Below are positions 42,665 through 51,850 of a stretch of DNA of 64,000 bases, in pieces (the first letter of the stretch is position 1; every line of letters begins with the position of its first letter). The DNA is from Mesorhizobium sp. LSHC420B00. Lineage in GTDB: Bacteria > Pseudomonadota > Alphaproteobacteria > Rhizobiales > Rhizobiaceae. The DNA lies in assembly GCF_000503055.1 (NCBI RefSeq), contig NZ_AYVY01000003.1, positions 211,265 to 275,264 of the forward strand. Reading direction: 5' to 3'. Position numbers and translations under genes: made by a program. The notes beneath the pieces were generated by a model. That model saw only the letters and a program-made list of their open reading frames with translations, had not been told where the DNA came from and did no database searches.

Positions 42665-44977
42665 TCAGCGCCGCGGCGCCTTCCTTGCGGTCTGGATGTC
42701 TTTGGCGAATGGCCAGACGGTGCTTGACATCGTCTCGATGCCGGACGCGCTGAGTGCCGACCCGAACAGAAAGCCCTGGACCAGGTCCGGCTTGACCTGC
42801 AATGCTAGGATCTTGAGCTGTTCGAAGGTCTCGACACCTTCGACGGTAACCGAAAGTCCCAGCGGCCGTGACAGGTTGACGATGCCCTTGAGCAATTCGA
42901 GCGACCGGCTGTTCTGGGTAACGTCGATCAGGAACGAGCGATCGATCTTGATCTTGTCGAGCGGCAGTTTGTGGAGATAGCTGAGGCTCGAATAACCGGT
43001 ACCGAAATCGTCGAGCGCGATGCGAACGCCGAGCCGCTTCAATTCCTCGATATATTGGCGTGTCAGCGACTTGTCATCGAGCAGCGCCGTCTCGGTGACC
43101 TCGATCTCGAGGCGGTCGGCCGGCAGACCGGAACCGGCCAGCGCATCGCGAACCTTCTGGATGACATCACGATTGCGGAAATCCTTGGCCGAGAGATTGA
43201 CCGACACGCTGGTCTGGGCCGGCCATTTGGCGCATTCCGTGCAGGCCGCATGCAGGACGAAAGTGCTGATGTCGGAAATGATGCCCATTTCCTCCGCAAG
43301 AGGAATGAAGATACCGGGGGAGATCGGCCCGAGGTCGGGATGATCCCAGCGGCACAGCGCCTCGCAACTGGCGATCCGCATCGTGTTCATCGCGACGATC
43401 GGCTGGTAGACGACTCGCAGCTCCTTGTTTTCCACCGCACTGCGCAGATCCGCCTTCATCAGCTGGCGGCTGCGGAAGGCAGCGTCCATGGAGGCCTCGA
43501 ACAGCCGCCAGCCGTTCTTGCCAAGCTCCTTTGCCTTGTAGAGTGCAAGGTCGGCCTTGACGATCATGGCATCGACGTCGGTATCCCTGACCCGCGAGAG
43601 CGCCGCACCTCCGCTGGCCTGGATGCGCAATCCGTGGCCGGCGACATCGACCTCGCCCTGTAGATTGACAAAGATCTCATCAACCTGGCCGGTCAGATGG
43701 CTTTCATCTTCGATGCGTTCGAAGAAGATCATGAACTCGTCGCCGCCGAAGCGGCTGACGGTGATACCTGGCCCGGCGATCGCGGCCAGCCGCTCAGCGA
43801 CGGCGTAGATCAAACCGTCACCGACCGGATGGCCGAGCGTATCATTTACGCTCTTGAAATCGTCGAGGTCGAGCACGACCAGCCCGCAGAGACGGTCCGG
43901 ATCGCCCGAGGCCATGGCCTCCACGACCAGCTCATGGAAATAGGCGCGATTGGGCAGACCGGTGAGACTGTCGTAGCGCGCCATGAAGCGGATCTTGTCC
44001 TCCGCCTCGACGCGGGCGGTCACATCCTCGAAAGTGATGACGCCCAGTTCCTGGCTGCCTTCCCGGGCAGAAAATTCATAGTGCTGGCCGTTGGCGAGCG
44101 AGACCAGAACCTTGCGGTCGCGGCCCTCGCGCAGGGCGCGCGTCAGTTGGGCTTCGATGTAGCGGCAATCCTTCGGCGCCAGCATGCCGCCGGCAACGCC
44201 GCGCATCAGCAGACCGTGGATCGACCGTCCGAGCAAGGCATCCGGCGATTTGAGCGACATCAGGTGCGCGGCTTCGGCATTGGCCACCGCTACCCGGCCG
44301 TCCGGACCGAGCATGACAAGACCATGCGACATGGTGTTGAGGGCGCGGTTGAAACGCTGTGCGATGCGGTTCGCCTTTTTTTCCTCCGAGACGGCGGCAA
44401 AAAGCACGTCGCGGACCGTGTCGGCGAATTTGCGAATAGCAAACAGGAATGGGGCGGACAGGAGCCCGAGAAGGATGTGGTAGATATCGCCACGTAAAAG
44501 GAACCCCAACGAGATCGGCCACGTCAAGGCAAGCGTCAGGATGGTGACCATGCGCGGGGAGCCATAGTTGCGCCCGGCAATGGAGGTGGCCGTGGCCAGC
44601 GTCAGGCAGACGGAGGCGATCTCAGCGAAATTGTCTCGCGCAAAATAGATGCCAAGCAGGCAGAAGGCGCCAAGCGTGAGCCCGTGCAAGGAGCCATAGA
44701 GGATGTAGTCGTTCTCGCGCTTGTGCGCCTCTTCCCAGGTCGCCGGCGGGGGCAAGCTGTTGTATTTGCGGAAGTTTCTCATACGGAAGATGCCGACGAG
44801 AACCATCGCGATCGCGACAAGCAGATAAAGCGGGTCGCCGCTTTTCCACCAGACAAGGCCGATCAGGAAGGTCTGCGCGACAATGCCGATCGAAAGCGTA
44901 ACGCCGTCGCGAAACAGAGTTTCCACGAACGGAATGTAAACGTCGACCGGAATCTCGTTTTGTCTTTTCAGATTCAC
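42665..44977 (-). CDS. membrane-bound GGDEF/EAL cyclic-di-GMP enzyme
   Basis: The 770-residue product carries about six N-terminal transmembrane helices (residues 25-185), then a PAS-like domain (about 210-320), a GGDEF domain with intact GGDEF at 411-415, and an EAL domain with Glu-Ala-Leu at 539-541. DDFGTGYSSL and the late GVET Glu are also present. Both catalytic sites look complete, so it could make or degrade cyclic di-GMP. The start is a GTG at 44977. It lies 148 bases upstream of the FeeM-like gene in the same direction. Confidence 0.94.
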   Translation of the reverse strand: MNLKRQNEIPVDVYIPFVETLFRDGVTLSIGIVAQTFLIGLVWWKSGDPLYLLVAIAMVLVGIFRMRNFRKYNSLPPPATWEEAHKRENDYILYGSLHGLTLGAFCLLGIYFARDNFAEIASVCLTLATATSIAGRNYGSPRMVTILTLALTWPISLGFLLRGDIYHILLGLLSAPFLFAIRKFADTVRDVLFAAVSEEKKANRIAQRFNRALNTMSHGLVMLGPDGRVAVANAEAAHLMSLKSPDALLGRSIHGLLMRGVAGGMLAPKDCRYIEAQLTRALREGRDRKVLVSLANGQHYEFSAREGSQELGVITFEDVTARVEAEDKIRFMARYDSLTGLPNRAYFHELVVEAMASGDPDRLCGLVVLDLDDFKSVNDTLGHPVGDGLIYAVAERLAAIAGPGITVSRFGGDEFMIFFERIEDESHLTGQVDEIFVNLQGEVDVAGHGLRIQASGGAALSRVRDTDVDAMIVKADLALYKAKELGKNGWRLFEASMDAAFRSRQLMKADLRSAVENKELRVVYQPIVAMNTMRIASCEALCRWDHPDLGPISPGIFIPLAEEMGIISDISTFVLHAACTECAKWPAQTSVSVNLSAKDFRNRDVIQKVRDALAGSGLPADRLEIEVTETALLDDKSLTRQYIEELKRLGVRIALDDFGTGYSSLSYLHKLPLDKIKIDRSFLIDVTQNSRSLELLKGIVNLSRPLGLSVTVEGVETFEQLKILALQVKPDLVQGFLFGSALSASGIETMSSTVWPFAKDIQTARKAPRR

Positions 44978-45129
44978 GCCTGGATCCCAACCCTTGGGAA
45001 CCCAGCAGTGTCACATTGGCCTTAAGAAAGGTTTAGAGAGGCGGTTAGAGACCTGCCGGGATCCCCCGCTGACGCTGCGGACACAGGGAAACTACCGTTC
45101 AGGTAAACAAGGCGTATCACGGTGCGGAA

Positions 45130-48100
45130 TCATTCGGCGGCTTGAAGCTGCGGCCGCAGTGGCGCCGTCGAAAGGCGGTCGAGCAGACGCTGGCGTTCGC
45201 CGGCGGCTTTTTCGGCACTGGCCCGCTTGACGTGGCCATAGCCGCGGATGAGCGCCGGCACCGAGACAAGCGCGGCAGCGGCCTCGATCTTGCCCGGTGC
45301 CAGCGCGCCGGCGACAAGCTCCAGGTCGGCTTCATAGATGGCAAGAAGCTGCCGCTCCATACGCCTCTCGGCGCTGTAGCCGAACAGGTCGAAAGCGGTG
45401 CCGCGCAGGCCCTTCATCGCCGCCAGCAGGCGGAACCCGTTCATCATCCACGGACCAAAGCTCGATTTCTTCGGCTTGCCGTCACTGCCGCGCCTGCCCA
45501 TGATCGGCGGTGCGAGATGGAATTCGAGCCTGTCGTAACTCTGGAACTGCTTTGCGAGATCTGCGGCAAAGGAGCCGTCGGTATAGAGCCGCGCCACCTC
45601 GTATTCGTCCTTGATAGCCATCAGCTTGAACAGGTTCTTTGCGGCAGCTTCGGTCACCACGGTCGAACCGGGCACGACCTTGGTTTCGGCCTTACGCAGC
45701 GCTGCCAGTCTGTCGGCATAGCGCTTGCCATAGGCGGCGTTCTGATAGGCGGTCAGGAAGGCGACGCGGCGGGCAATGATGTCGGCCAGCGTCTCGGCAA
45801 TCGCGGCAGGCTGCGTGGCCTTGCCCGGCTGGGTGAGAAGGCCGCGCACGAAATCCGGCTGGTGGGCGGCGCGGCGACCCCAGCGAAATGCCGCGATATT
45901 CATCGCCACCGCCTCGCCGTTGAGCTCGATTGCCTTCTCGACCGCCTCGTCCGACAGCGGCAAGCCGCCATGCTGGAAGGCAAAGCCGAGCATAAACATG
46001 TTGGCGCCGAGCGAACTGCCGAACAGCGCGGTGGCGGTGCGGGTGGCGTCGAAGAAATGCGCCTTGTCGTCGCCCGCGGCAGTTCTTATCGCTTTCTTCA
46101 GCCGCTCGATAGGCAGCGAGAAATCGGCCGAACGGGCGAACTCGCCCGGCATGATCTCGGCGGTGTTGGCGAGGAAGATGGTATAGCCTTCGCGCACCGC
46201 GGCCAGCACCTTCTTTGCACCCGAAACGACGAGATCGCAGCCAAGCACGAGATCGGCCTTGCCGGCCGATACGCGAATGGCGTGGATGTCGTCCGGCGTG
46301 CGGGCAATACGGACATGGGTGAACACGGAGCCGCCCTTTTGTGCGAGGCCGGCCATGTCGATCATGCCGCAGCCCTTGCCTTCGAGGTGGGCTGCCATGC
46401 CGAGCACTGCGCCAATGGTGACGACGCCGGTGCCGCCGACACCGTCTATGATTGCCGCCCAGCCTTGTTCACCGAGCGTAAATTGCGCCGGCGCCGGCAC
46501 CCCCGCGAGCGGGTCGGCCGCGCCGGCTATGCCGTCGGCTTTCCTGATTTTGGGGCCGTGGATGGTGACGAAGGACGGGCAGAAACCATTGACGCAAGAG
46601 AAGTCCTTGTTGCAGCTCGACTGGTCGATCTTGCGCTTGCGGCCGAATTCGGTCTCGACCGGCTGGATCGAGACGCAATTCGACTGCACGCCGCAATCGC
46701 CGCAACCTTCGCAGACCAGCTCGTTGATGAAGATGCGCTTGTCGGGATCGGGGAAGGTGCCGCGTTTGCGGCGGCGGCGCTTCTCGGCGGCGCAGGTCTG
46801 GTCGTAGAGCAGCACCGAGACGCCCTTGACCGAACGCAACTCGCGCTGGACGAGATCGAGGTCGTCGCGGTGGTGGATGGTGGCGCCGGCGGGAAATTCC
46901 ACCTTGCCGGTATATTTGTCCGGCTCGTCGGTGACGATGGCGATGCGCTCGACGCCCTCGGCGCGCACCTGCCTGGCGATCATGTCCACCGTCAGGCCGC
47001 CCTCGTGCGGCTGCCCGCCGGTCATCGCGACGGCGTCATTGTAGAGGATTTTGTAGGTGATGTTGGCGTCGGTCGACAGCGCGAAGCGGATCGCCAGCAC
47101 ACCCGAGTGGTTGTAGGTCCCATCGCCCAGATTCTGGAAGATGTGCTCGCGCTTCGAGAACGGCGCCTGGCCGACCCACTGCGCGCCCTCGCCGCCCATG
47201 GCAGTGAAGCCGACGGTGTTGCGGTCCATCCACAGCGCCATGAAATGACACCCGATTCCGGCGGCGGCGAGCGAGCCGTCCGGCACCTTGGTCGAGGAAT
47301 TGTGTGGGCAGCCGGAGCAGAAGAAGGGCGTGCGCGAGGCGATGTCTGACGTGTCGGCCAGCATCGCCTGGAACTGGCGCAATTTCGCCACCCGCGCGGC
47401 AATTTCTTCCGACGGGCCGATCGTTAGCAAGATCCTCTCGCCGAGTGCGATGGCAATGTCGTTGGGGTCGAGCGCGCCCTTGGCCGGGAACAGCCAGTCG
47501 CCGCGTTCGTTTTTCTTGCCGACGATGACCGGCTGCGTGGCGGTGCCGTAAAGGTTCTCGCGCAGTTGCACCTCGATCAGCGAGCGTTTCTCCTCGACGA
47601 CAACGATGGTGTCTAGGCCGCGAGCAAAGTCGGCGATGTGCTGCAGGTCGAGCGGCCACGGGCAGCCGACCTTGAACAGCCTGATACCGATACGATTGGC
47701 GGCCACTTCGTCGATGCCTATGTCTTCGAGCGCCTGCCGAACGTCGAGATAACTCTTGCCGATGGTGACGATGCCAAGCTTCGGGCTGCTGCCGCCTGAA
47801 TAGACGATCCGGTTCAGCCCGTTGGCGTGGATGAAGGCCGAAGCAGCGGCGCGCTTGTATTCATGCAACCGCTCCTCCTGGCCGAGCATGTCGATCTCGT
47901 TACGGATGTTGAGGCCGCCGGGCGGCATGTCGAAGTCCGGGATGACGATATCTAGCCGGTCGAGCGCGGCATCGACCGAGGCCGTCGATTCGATGTTGTC
48001 CTTGACGCATTTGATCGCCGCCCAGGTGCCGGCAAAACGCGACATGGCAAAGCCGTGGAGGCCGTAGTCGATGATCTCCTGGACACCGGCCGGATTGAGG

Positions 48101-48609
48101 ATCGGCACCATGGTGTCGACAAACAGGAACTCGGTGGCATGCGCGTTGGTCGAGGATTCGGCCATGTGGTCGTCACCCATCAGGGCCAGCACGCCGCCAT
48201 GTTTCGACGAGCCGGCGAGATTGGCGTGACGGAACACGTCGCCGGAGCGGTCGACGCCCGGACCCTTGCCGTACCAGACCGAAAAAACGCCGTCACGAGT
48301 GCCCTCGCCCAGCAATTCGGCCTGCTGCGAGCCCCAGCAGGCGGTGGCGGCGAGCTCCTCGTTGAGACCGGGCTGGAAGACGATGTCCGACTGCGCGAGC
48401 TGGTCCCGGGCCTTCCACAGCTGCATGTCGAGGCCGCCGAGCGGCGAGCCGCGATAGCCGGAGACGAAACCGGCGGTGTTCAGGCCAGCCCGGCGGTCGC
48501 GCTCGCGTTGCATCAGAAGCATGCGGATGACTGCTTGGGCACCCGACAGGAAGATGCGCTCCTTTGCCAGGTCGAACTTGTCGTCGAGCGCGACATTGTG
48601 CAGCGTCAT
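45130..48609 (-). CDS. indolepyruvate ferredoxin oxidoreductase, single-chain
   Basis: This 1,159-residue enzyme fuses the alpha and beta parts of IorAB. The N-terminal region has the GYRGSPLGGLD ThDP-fold start and a central CSGCPHNSST motif. A ThDP-binding segment with MGGEGAQWVGQAPF and an iron-sulphur motif CEGCGDCGVQSNC follow, and a C-terminal gamma-type domain carries GVGGTGVVTIG. It oxidatively decarboxylates aryl 2-oxoacids such as indolepyruvate to acyl-CoA with ferredoxin. The start at 48609 (AGGA upstream) is preferred over an in-frame ATG nine codons earlier. Confidence 0.93.
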   Translation of the reverse strand: MTLHNVALDDKFDLAKERIFLSGAQAVIRMLLMQRERDRRAGLNTAGFVSGYRGSPLGGLDMQLWKARDQLAQSDIVFQPGLNEELAATACWGSQQAELLGEGTRDGVFSVWYGKGPGVDRSGDVFRHANLAGSSKHGGVLALMGDDHMAESSTNAHATEFLFVDTMVPILNPAGVQEIIDYGLHGFAMSRFAGTWAAIKCVKDNIESTASVDAALDRLDIVIPDFDMPPGGLNIRNEIDMLGQEERLHEYKRAAASAFIHANGLNRIVYSGGSSPKLGIVTIGKSYLDVRQALEDIGIDEVAANRIGIRLFKVGCPWPLDLQHIADFARGLDTIVVVEEKRSLIEVQLRENLYGTATQPVIVGKKNERGDWLFPAKGALDPNDIAIALGERILLTIGPSEEIAARVAKLRQFQAMLADTSDIASRTPFFCSGCPHNSSTKVPDGSLAAAGIGCHFMALWMDRNTVGFTAMGGEGAQWVGQAPFSKREHIFQNLGDGTYNHSGVLAIRFALSTDANITYKILYNDAVAMTGGQPHEGGLTVDMIARQVRAEGVERIAIVTDEPDKYTGKVEFPAGATIHHRDDLDLVQRELRSVKGVSVLLYDQTCAAEKRRRRKRGTFPDPDKRIFINELVCEGCGDCGVQSNCVSIQPVETEFGRKRKIDQSSCNKDFSCVNGFCPSFVTIHGPKIRKADGIAGAADPLAGVPAPAQFTLGEQGWAAIIDGVGGTGVVTIGAVLGMAAHLEGKGCGMIDMAGLAQKGGSVFTHVRIARTPDDIHAIRVSAGKADLVLGCDLVVSGAKKVLAAVREGYTIFLANTAEIMPGEFARSADFSLPIERLKKAIRTAAGDDKAHFFDATRTATALFGSSLGANMFMLGFAFQHGGLPLSDEAVEKAIELNGEAVAMNIAAFRWGRRAAHQPDFVRGLLTQPGKATQPAAIAETLADIIARRVAFLTAYQNAAYGKRYADRLAALRKAETKVVPGSTVVTEAAAKNLFKLMAIKDEYEVARLYTDGSFAADLAKQFQSYDRLEFHLAPPIMGRRGSDGKPKKSSFGPWMMNGFRLLAAMKGLRGTAFDLFGYSAERRMERQLLAIYEADLELVAGALAPGKIEAAAALVSVPALIRGYGHVKRASAEKAAGERQRLLDRLSTAPLRPQLQAAE

Positions 48610-48833
48610 CAGGCATTTCCTGTGCGGAAGCCGCACCTGGAGGGTGCGCGGCCAACGTCGGAGTCAAGTACCTATAGTCTTTCTTCCCTTGCCGGGGAGG
48701 TCAAACAAAATCGAAGCCGCCAGGCGGTCCGCAACAAATCATCAACGCCGCGCCCGCCGGCGTAAGAAACCGCGCGTCGGCTGTTTTCGACAGCAATAAA
48801 ATTCCGCGCCATCCGATGCCGTCGAAAAATGCG

Positions 48834-49379
48834 TCAGAGACCTTTCGAACAGTCGGGCTTAGGTTCGTTCGGCAACTTGCCGTCCGGGTGGCCGGCAAGG
48901 TCCGGATTGGGCGTATAAAGCTGATCGATGACCAGCGGCCGGTCGGGCAGGACGGACTGGTCCTCCGTCGACATCAGAGTGGTGTCGATCTTCTGGAGGA
49001 TCGTGCCGTCAGCGTCCTTGATGCTGATCGCGATCGCGTAAGGCTTGTCCTTGACGACGCATTGAAGCGCCGGACTCTCCAGCGTCACCTTGTCGAGCTT
49101 CGGCCAGATTTTCTGCTCGACTGCCAGCGGCTCGCCGCCGGCCGGGTTTTGGAAGCTGGCGACCGCGACCTGCCCCTCCCCCATCGGCCGCAACGGCCGC
49201 AGCGTAACGAGGTAGGTCGCCCTGGCGAGGCGATAGTTGAACACGAATATCTTGCCTGAAATCTCGAACAATTTGCCATCGCCGTTGTCGTCCGTGCCCG
49301 TCTCGCGACAGGCGCCGAGCGCTGCAGCCACAATCAGCGCAACCCCGACAACGATCGAGCGCGAAAACAGCCTAGCCAT
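48834..49379 (-). CDS. hypothetical lipoprotein
   Basis: The 181-residue product begins MARLFSRS, and a hydrophobic segment ends in the lipobox LGAC (about residues 20-23). The mature part is beta-rich with FVFNYRLARATYLVTLRPL and a C-terminal PNPDLAGHPDGKLPN motif. No family was recognised. Two starts (49379 and 49394) exist because of a 15-bp duplication; each has its own GAGG site. It overlaps the end of the CGNR gene by a few bases, so the two are probably translationally linked. Confidence 0.7.
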   Translation of the reverse strand: MARLFSRSIVVGVALIVAAALGACRETGTDDNGDGKLFEISGKIFVFNYRLARATYLVTLRPLRPMGEGQVAVASFQNPAGGEPLAVEQKIWPKLDKVTLESPALQCVVKDKPYAIAISIKDADGTILQKIDTTLMSTEDQSVLPDRPLVIDQLYTPNPDLAGHPDGKLPNEPKPDCSKGL

Positions 49380-49995
49380 TCTGGACCTCGCCATTGTGGA
49401 CCTCGTTCGCCGCCGTCCGGCGGCGATAGTGACGGTTTGCCTTCTGGCGGTTGCCGCATACCGCCATGTCGCACCAAAGGCGGCTGGAATTGCGGCTTCG
49501 GTCGACAAACAGCCAGCTGCAGTTGGGACAAATCCTCAGCCTGGCGATGGTGTCGCCGCGCAGCAGCGACAGCGCCGAGACCGCCAATGCCGCCTCAAAG
49601 GCGATCGGCGTCGCCGGGTCGCCGAACGGTTTTCCAAGCGTCCCGATTTCGGTGCGGCCATGGGCGAGGCCGTCGGCGCAGGCTTCCAGGAATTCAGGCA
49701 TGTCGGCGGTGGCGATCGCACCTTTCGACACCGCGCGGCGAAACAGCCGATCGGTGGTTTCGCGGATCGACAGTACCACCGGCGCGATCTTGTCCGGCGA
49801 CGGGGCCTCCAGCCGCCTGCCGCCGAGCTCGGCGGCGCGAAAGCCGCTGGCGGCTTCGGCAAAGCGGGCAATCTCGGCGGGATCGTCGAAACGGTCGAAG
49901 GTCTTCTCCGGATGGTGCCGCAGCACAACGGTGTTCGCCGTGTCGAGCGCAAGCATGCCGCCGGTGAAGCGGTGCGGAGTCCAGGATACCGTCAT
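49372..49995 (-). CDS. CGNR zinc-finger regulator (ABATE domain)
   Basis: This 207-residue protein has an N-terminal ABATE-type domain (LALDTANTVV...). A C-terminal zinc finger follows, with CPNCSWLFVDRSRN and WCDMAVCGNRQKANRHYRR, the CGNR signature, which probably binds DNA. Such proteins are usually stress-linked transcription factors. The ATG is at 49995. An inverted repeat just upstream may be its operator. It ends in a duplicated EVHNG-EVQNG that overlaps the next gene. Confidence 0.88.
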   Translation of the reverse strand: MTVSWTPHRFTGGMLALDTANTVVLRHHPEKTFDRFDDPAEIARFAEAASGFRAAELGGRRLEAPSPDKIAPVVLSIRETTDRLFRRAVSKGAIATADMPEFLEACADGLAHGRTEIGTLGKPFGDPATPIAFEAALAVSALSLLRGDTIARLRICPNCSWLFVDRSRNSSRLWCDMAVCGNRQKANRHYRRRTAANEVHNGEVQNG

Positions 49996-50002
49996 GCGAT
50001 GA

Positions 50003-50038
50003 AATCTAACCGATAAATCGCATTTGACAAGTTAGATT
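50003..50038. promoter_or_regulatory. inverted repeat near the CGNR promoter
   Basis: Arms AATCTAAC (50003-50010) and GTTAGATT (50031-50038) are perfect inverted copies 20 bases apart. A TTGACA word (-35 like, plus strand) and a TTGTCA word (minus strand) lie between them. The position, 8 bases upstream of the CGNR start, suits an autoregulatory operator, but a promoter is not proven. Confidence 0.4.
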
Positions 50039-50155
50039 CCGAGTGCAACGCTCTTCACGGCTGCGAGCGCCGCGGCTTGTAGCACTTTGATTTTGTGCAT
50101 GATCCCAGCGAAAGTCGATTTCCGATTATTCGGAGCCATGCACCGAGGATTTTGC

Positions 50156-51061
50156 ATGCTCTATTTCTTCCAGCAGGTTCTGAACGGGCTGCATTCGGGC
50201 GCGCTCTACGCACTGCTTGCCTTCGGCTATGTGCTGACTAACGGCATCCTGCACCGCACCAATCTTGCCTATGGCGCGCTGTTCGCCTTTTGCGGGCAAA
50301 CGATGATCCTCACCGCGGCATTCGGCTATCAGGCACTGTGGCTGACGCTGCTTGCATCGGTCGCGCTCGGCATAGTTGCGGCGTTTCTCTACGCGGCGCT
50401 GATCAGCCACGTTCTGTCACGAAGCATCTTCGAACCCTTGGCCGACCGCTCGCCCAATGCGATCGTGGTGACAACGCTCGGTATATTGCTGGTCTTGTCG
50501 GAAGCCAGCCGCATCGCCGCCAACACCCACGATCTGTGGTTGCCACCGATGCTGGCCCAGACCATCGTCTTCGCGCAGAGTGCCAGCTTCAAGGCGACGT
50601 TGACGCTGATCCAGTTGCTCGATTGCGCTGCCGTGCTGGCGGCCATTGCGCTGGCTGCGTGGGGCTTCACACATTCGAGCTTCGGCCGCAGTTGGCGCGC
50701 CGTTTCCGACGATCCCAAGGCTGCTGCGATGTGCGGTGTCGATGTCCGCGCGGTGTTTCGGCGTGCGGTGCTTTTCGGCGGCCTTTGCGCTGCGCTGGCC
50801 GGCGTGCTCGCCGGCTTCTACTACGGCAACATCAGCTTCGGCACCGGCCTGGTCTACGGGTTGAAGATCCTGTTCGTGACGGCAGTAGGCGGCTATCTTT
50901 CGCCGCTGCGGGCGGCACTGGGCGCCGCCGCTTTCGGCATGGCCGAATCGCTATGGGCCGGCTATTTCCCGCTCGAATGGCGCGATGCCTGGATGTACCT
51001 GTTCCTCGTCGCCATGCTTGTGCTGATCGGCGCCGGCCGCGACCAACAGAAGATCGCCTGA
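50156..51061 (+). CDS. branched-chain amino acid/urea-type ABC permease (LivH-like), orphan
   Basis: The 301-residue permease has eight to nine hydrophobic segments. It carries LivH/UrtB landmarks: LNGLHSGALYALLAFGYVLTNG at the N-terminus, SFGRSWRAVSDDPKAAAMCGVD for the coupling loop, and VGGYLSPLRAALGAAAFGMAE. The start at 50156 follows CGAGG. The usual partners LivM, LivF, LivG and the binding protein are absent from both sides, so the subunit must work with components encoded elsewhere or be unused. Confidence 0.85.
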   Translation: MLYFFQQVLNGLHSGALYALLAFGYVLTNGILHRTNLAYGALFAFCGQTMILTAAFGYQALWLTLLASVALGIVAAFLYAALISHVLSRSIFEPLADRSPNAIVVTTLGILLVLSEASRIAANTHDLWLPPMLAQTIVFAQSASFKATLTLIQLLDCAAVLAAIALAAWGFTHSSFGRSWRAVSDDPKAAAMCGVDVRAVFRRAVLFGGLCAALAGVLAGFYYGNISFGTGLVYGLKILFVTAVGGYLSPLRAALGAAAFGMAESLWAGYFPLEWRDAWMYLFLVAMLVLIGAGRDQQKIA

Positions 51062-51092
51062 GCCGCACCCGACTTTGGTTGGTGAAAGAGCC

Positions 51093-51110
51093 GCATGTCC
51101 TTGGACATGC
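51093..51110. promoter_or_regulatory. palindrome between the LivH-like and TRAP genes
   Basis: GCATGTCC (51093-51100) and GGACATGC (51103-51110) are perfect inverted copies around TT, 31 bases after the permease stop. A T6 run follows about 15 bases later. It may be a regulator site or part of a weak terminator. Confidence 0.4.
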
Positions 51111-51265
51111 AAAGGACGCGGCAGCTTTTTTGCCGGTCGTCACCTCACAACTGTGTTTATGCGGGCAGGCCCGTGTTGACCCGCCGAACCACGCACTGCA
51201 TACCGTTGGTCCACAGCGGCGCAACGGACAGGGAACCGCCGCGCTCTGACACAAGGGAGGAATGC

Positions 51266-51850
51266 ATGGCAGGGCTTCTCGCTCTTTCCAGAACCATTGA
51301 CCGTTTGAACGAATTCATCGGCAAATGGGTATCGTGGCTGATCCTGCTCGCAATTCTGGTAAGCGCCGCTAACGCCGTCATCCGCAAGCTGTTCGACATG
51401 TCCTCGAACGCCTGGCTGGAATTGCAGTGGTATCTGTTCGGCGCCGCCTTCATGCTGGCCGCCGCCTACACGCTGAAGCAGAACGACCATATCCGCATCG
51501 ACATCGTCTACGGCATGTTCTCGCGCCGCGTGCAGCACTGGATCGACCTTTTCGGTCACGTCTTCTTCCTGATGCCGTTCGTGACATTGATGGTGGTCTA
51601 TTTCGTTCCCTATGTGTCGCTGTCGTATCGCAGCGGCGAGATGTCGAACAATTCCGGCGGGCTGATCATCTGGCCGGCGAAGGCGATCCTGCTGGTCGGC
51701 TTTTTCCTGCTTGCGCTGCAGGGCATTTCCGAAATCATCAAGAAAATCGCCATCATGCGCGGTCATATGGACGATCCCACTCCATTCATATCGGTGCATG
51801 AACAGGCCGAGCTAGAAGCCAAGGCGCTCGTCGAAGAGGTGCGCTCGTGA
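51266..51850 (+). CDS. TRAP transporter small permease (DctQ-type)
   Basis: The 194-residue protein has four hydrophobic segments and the DctQ pattern: FIGKWVSWLILLAILVSAANAVIR, WLELQWYLFGAAFMLAAAYTLKQNDHIRID, and a late AKAILLVGFFLLALQGISEIIK. It pairs with DctM to form the membrane part of a sodium-driven carboxylate importer. The start at 51266 follows GGGAGGA. Its stop overlaps the GTG start of the large permease by four bases. Confidence 0.94.
   Translation: MAGLLALSRTIDRLNEFIGKWVSWLILLAILVSAANAVIRKLFDMSSNAWLELQWYLFGAAFMLAAAYTLKQNDHIRIDIVYGMFSRRVQHWIDLFGHVFFLMPFVTLMVVYFVPYVSLSYRSGEMSNNSGGLIIWPAKAILLVGFFLLALQGISEIIKKIAIMRGHMDDPTPFISVHEQAELEAKALVEEVRS

Noticed and set aside
45142..47349. 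735-codon plus-strand frame over the indolepyruvate oxidoreductase gene
   Set aside because: It is antisense to a frame with iron-sulphur and ThDP motifs and shows shadow-frame composition.
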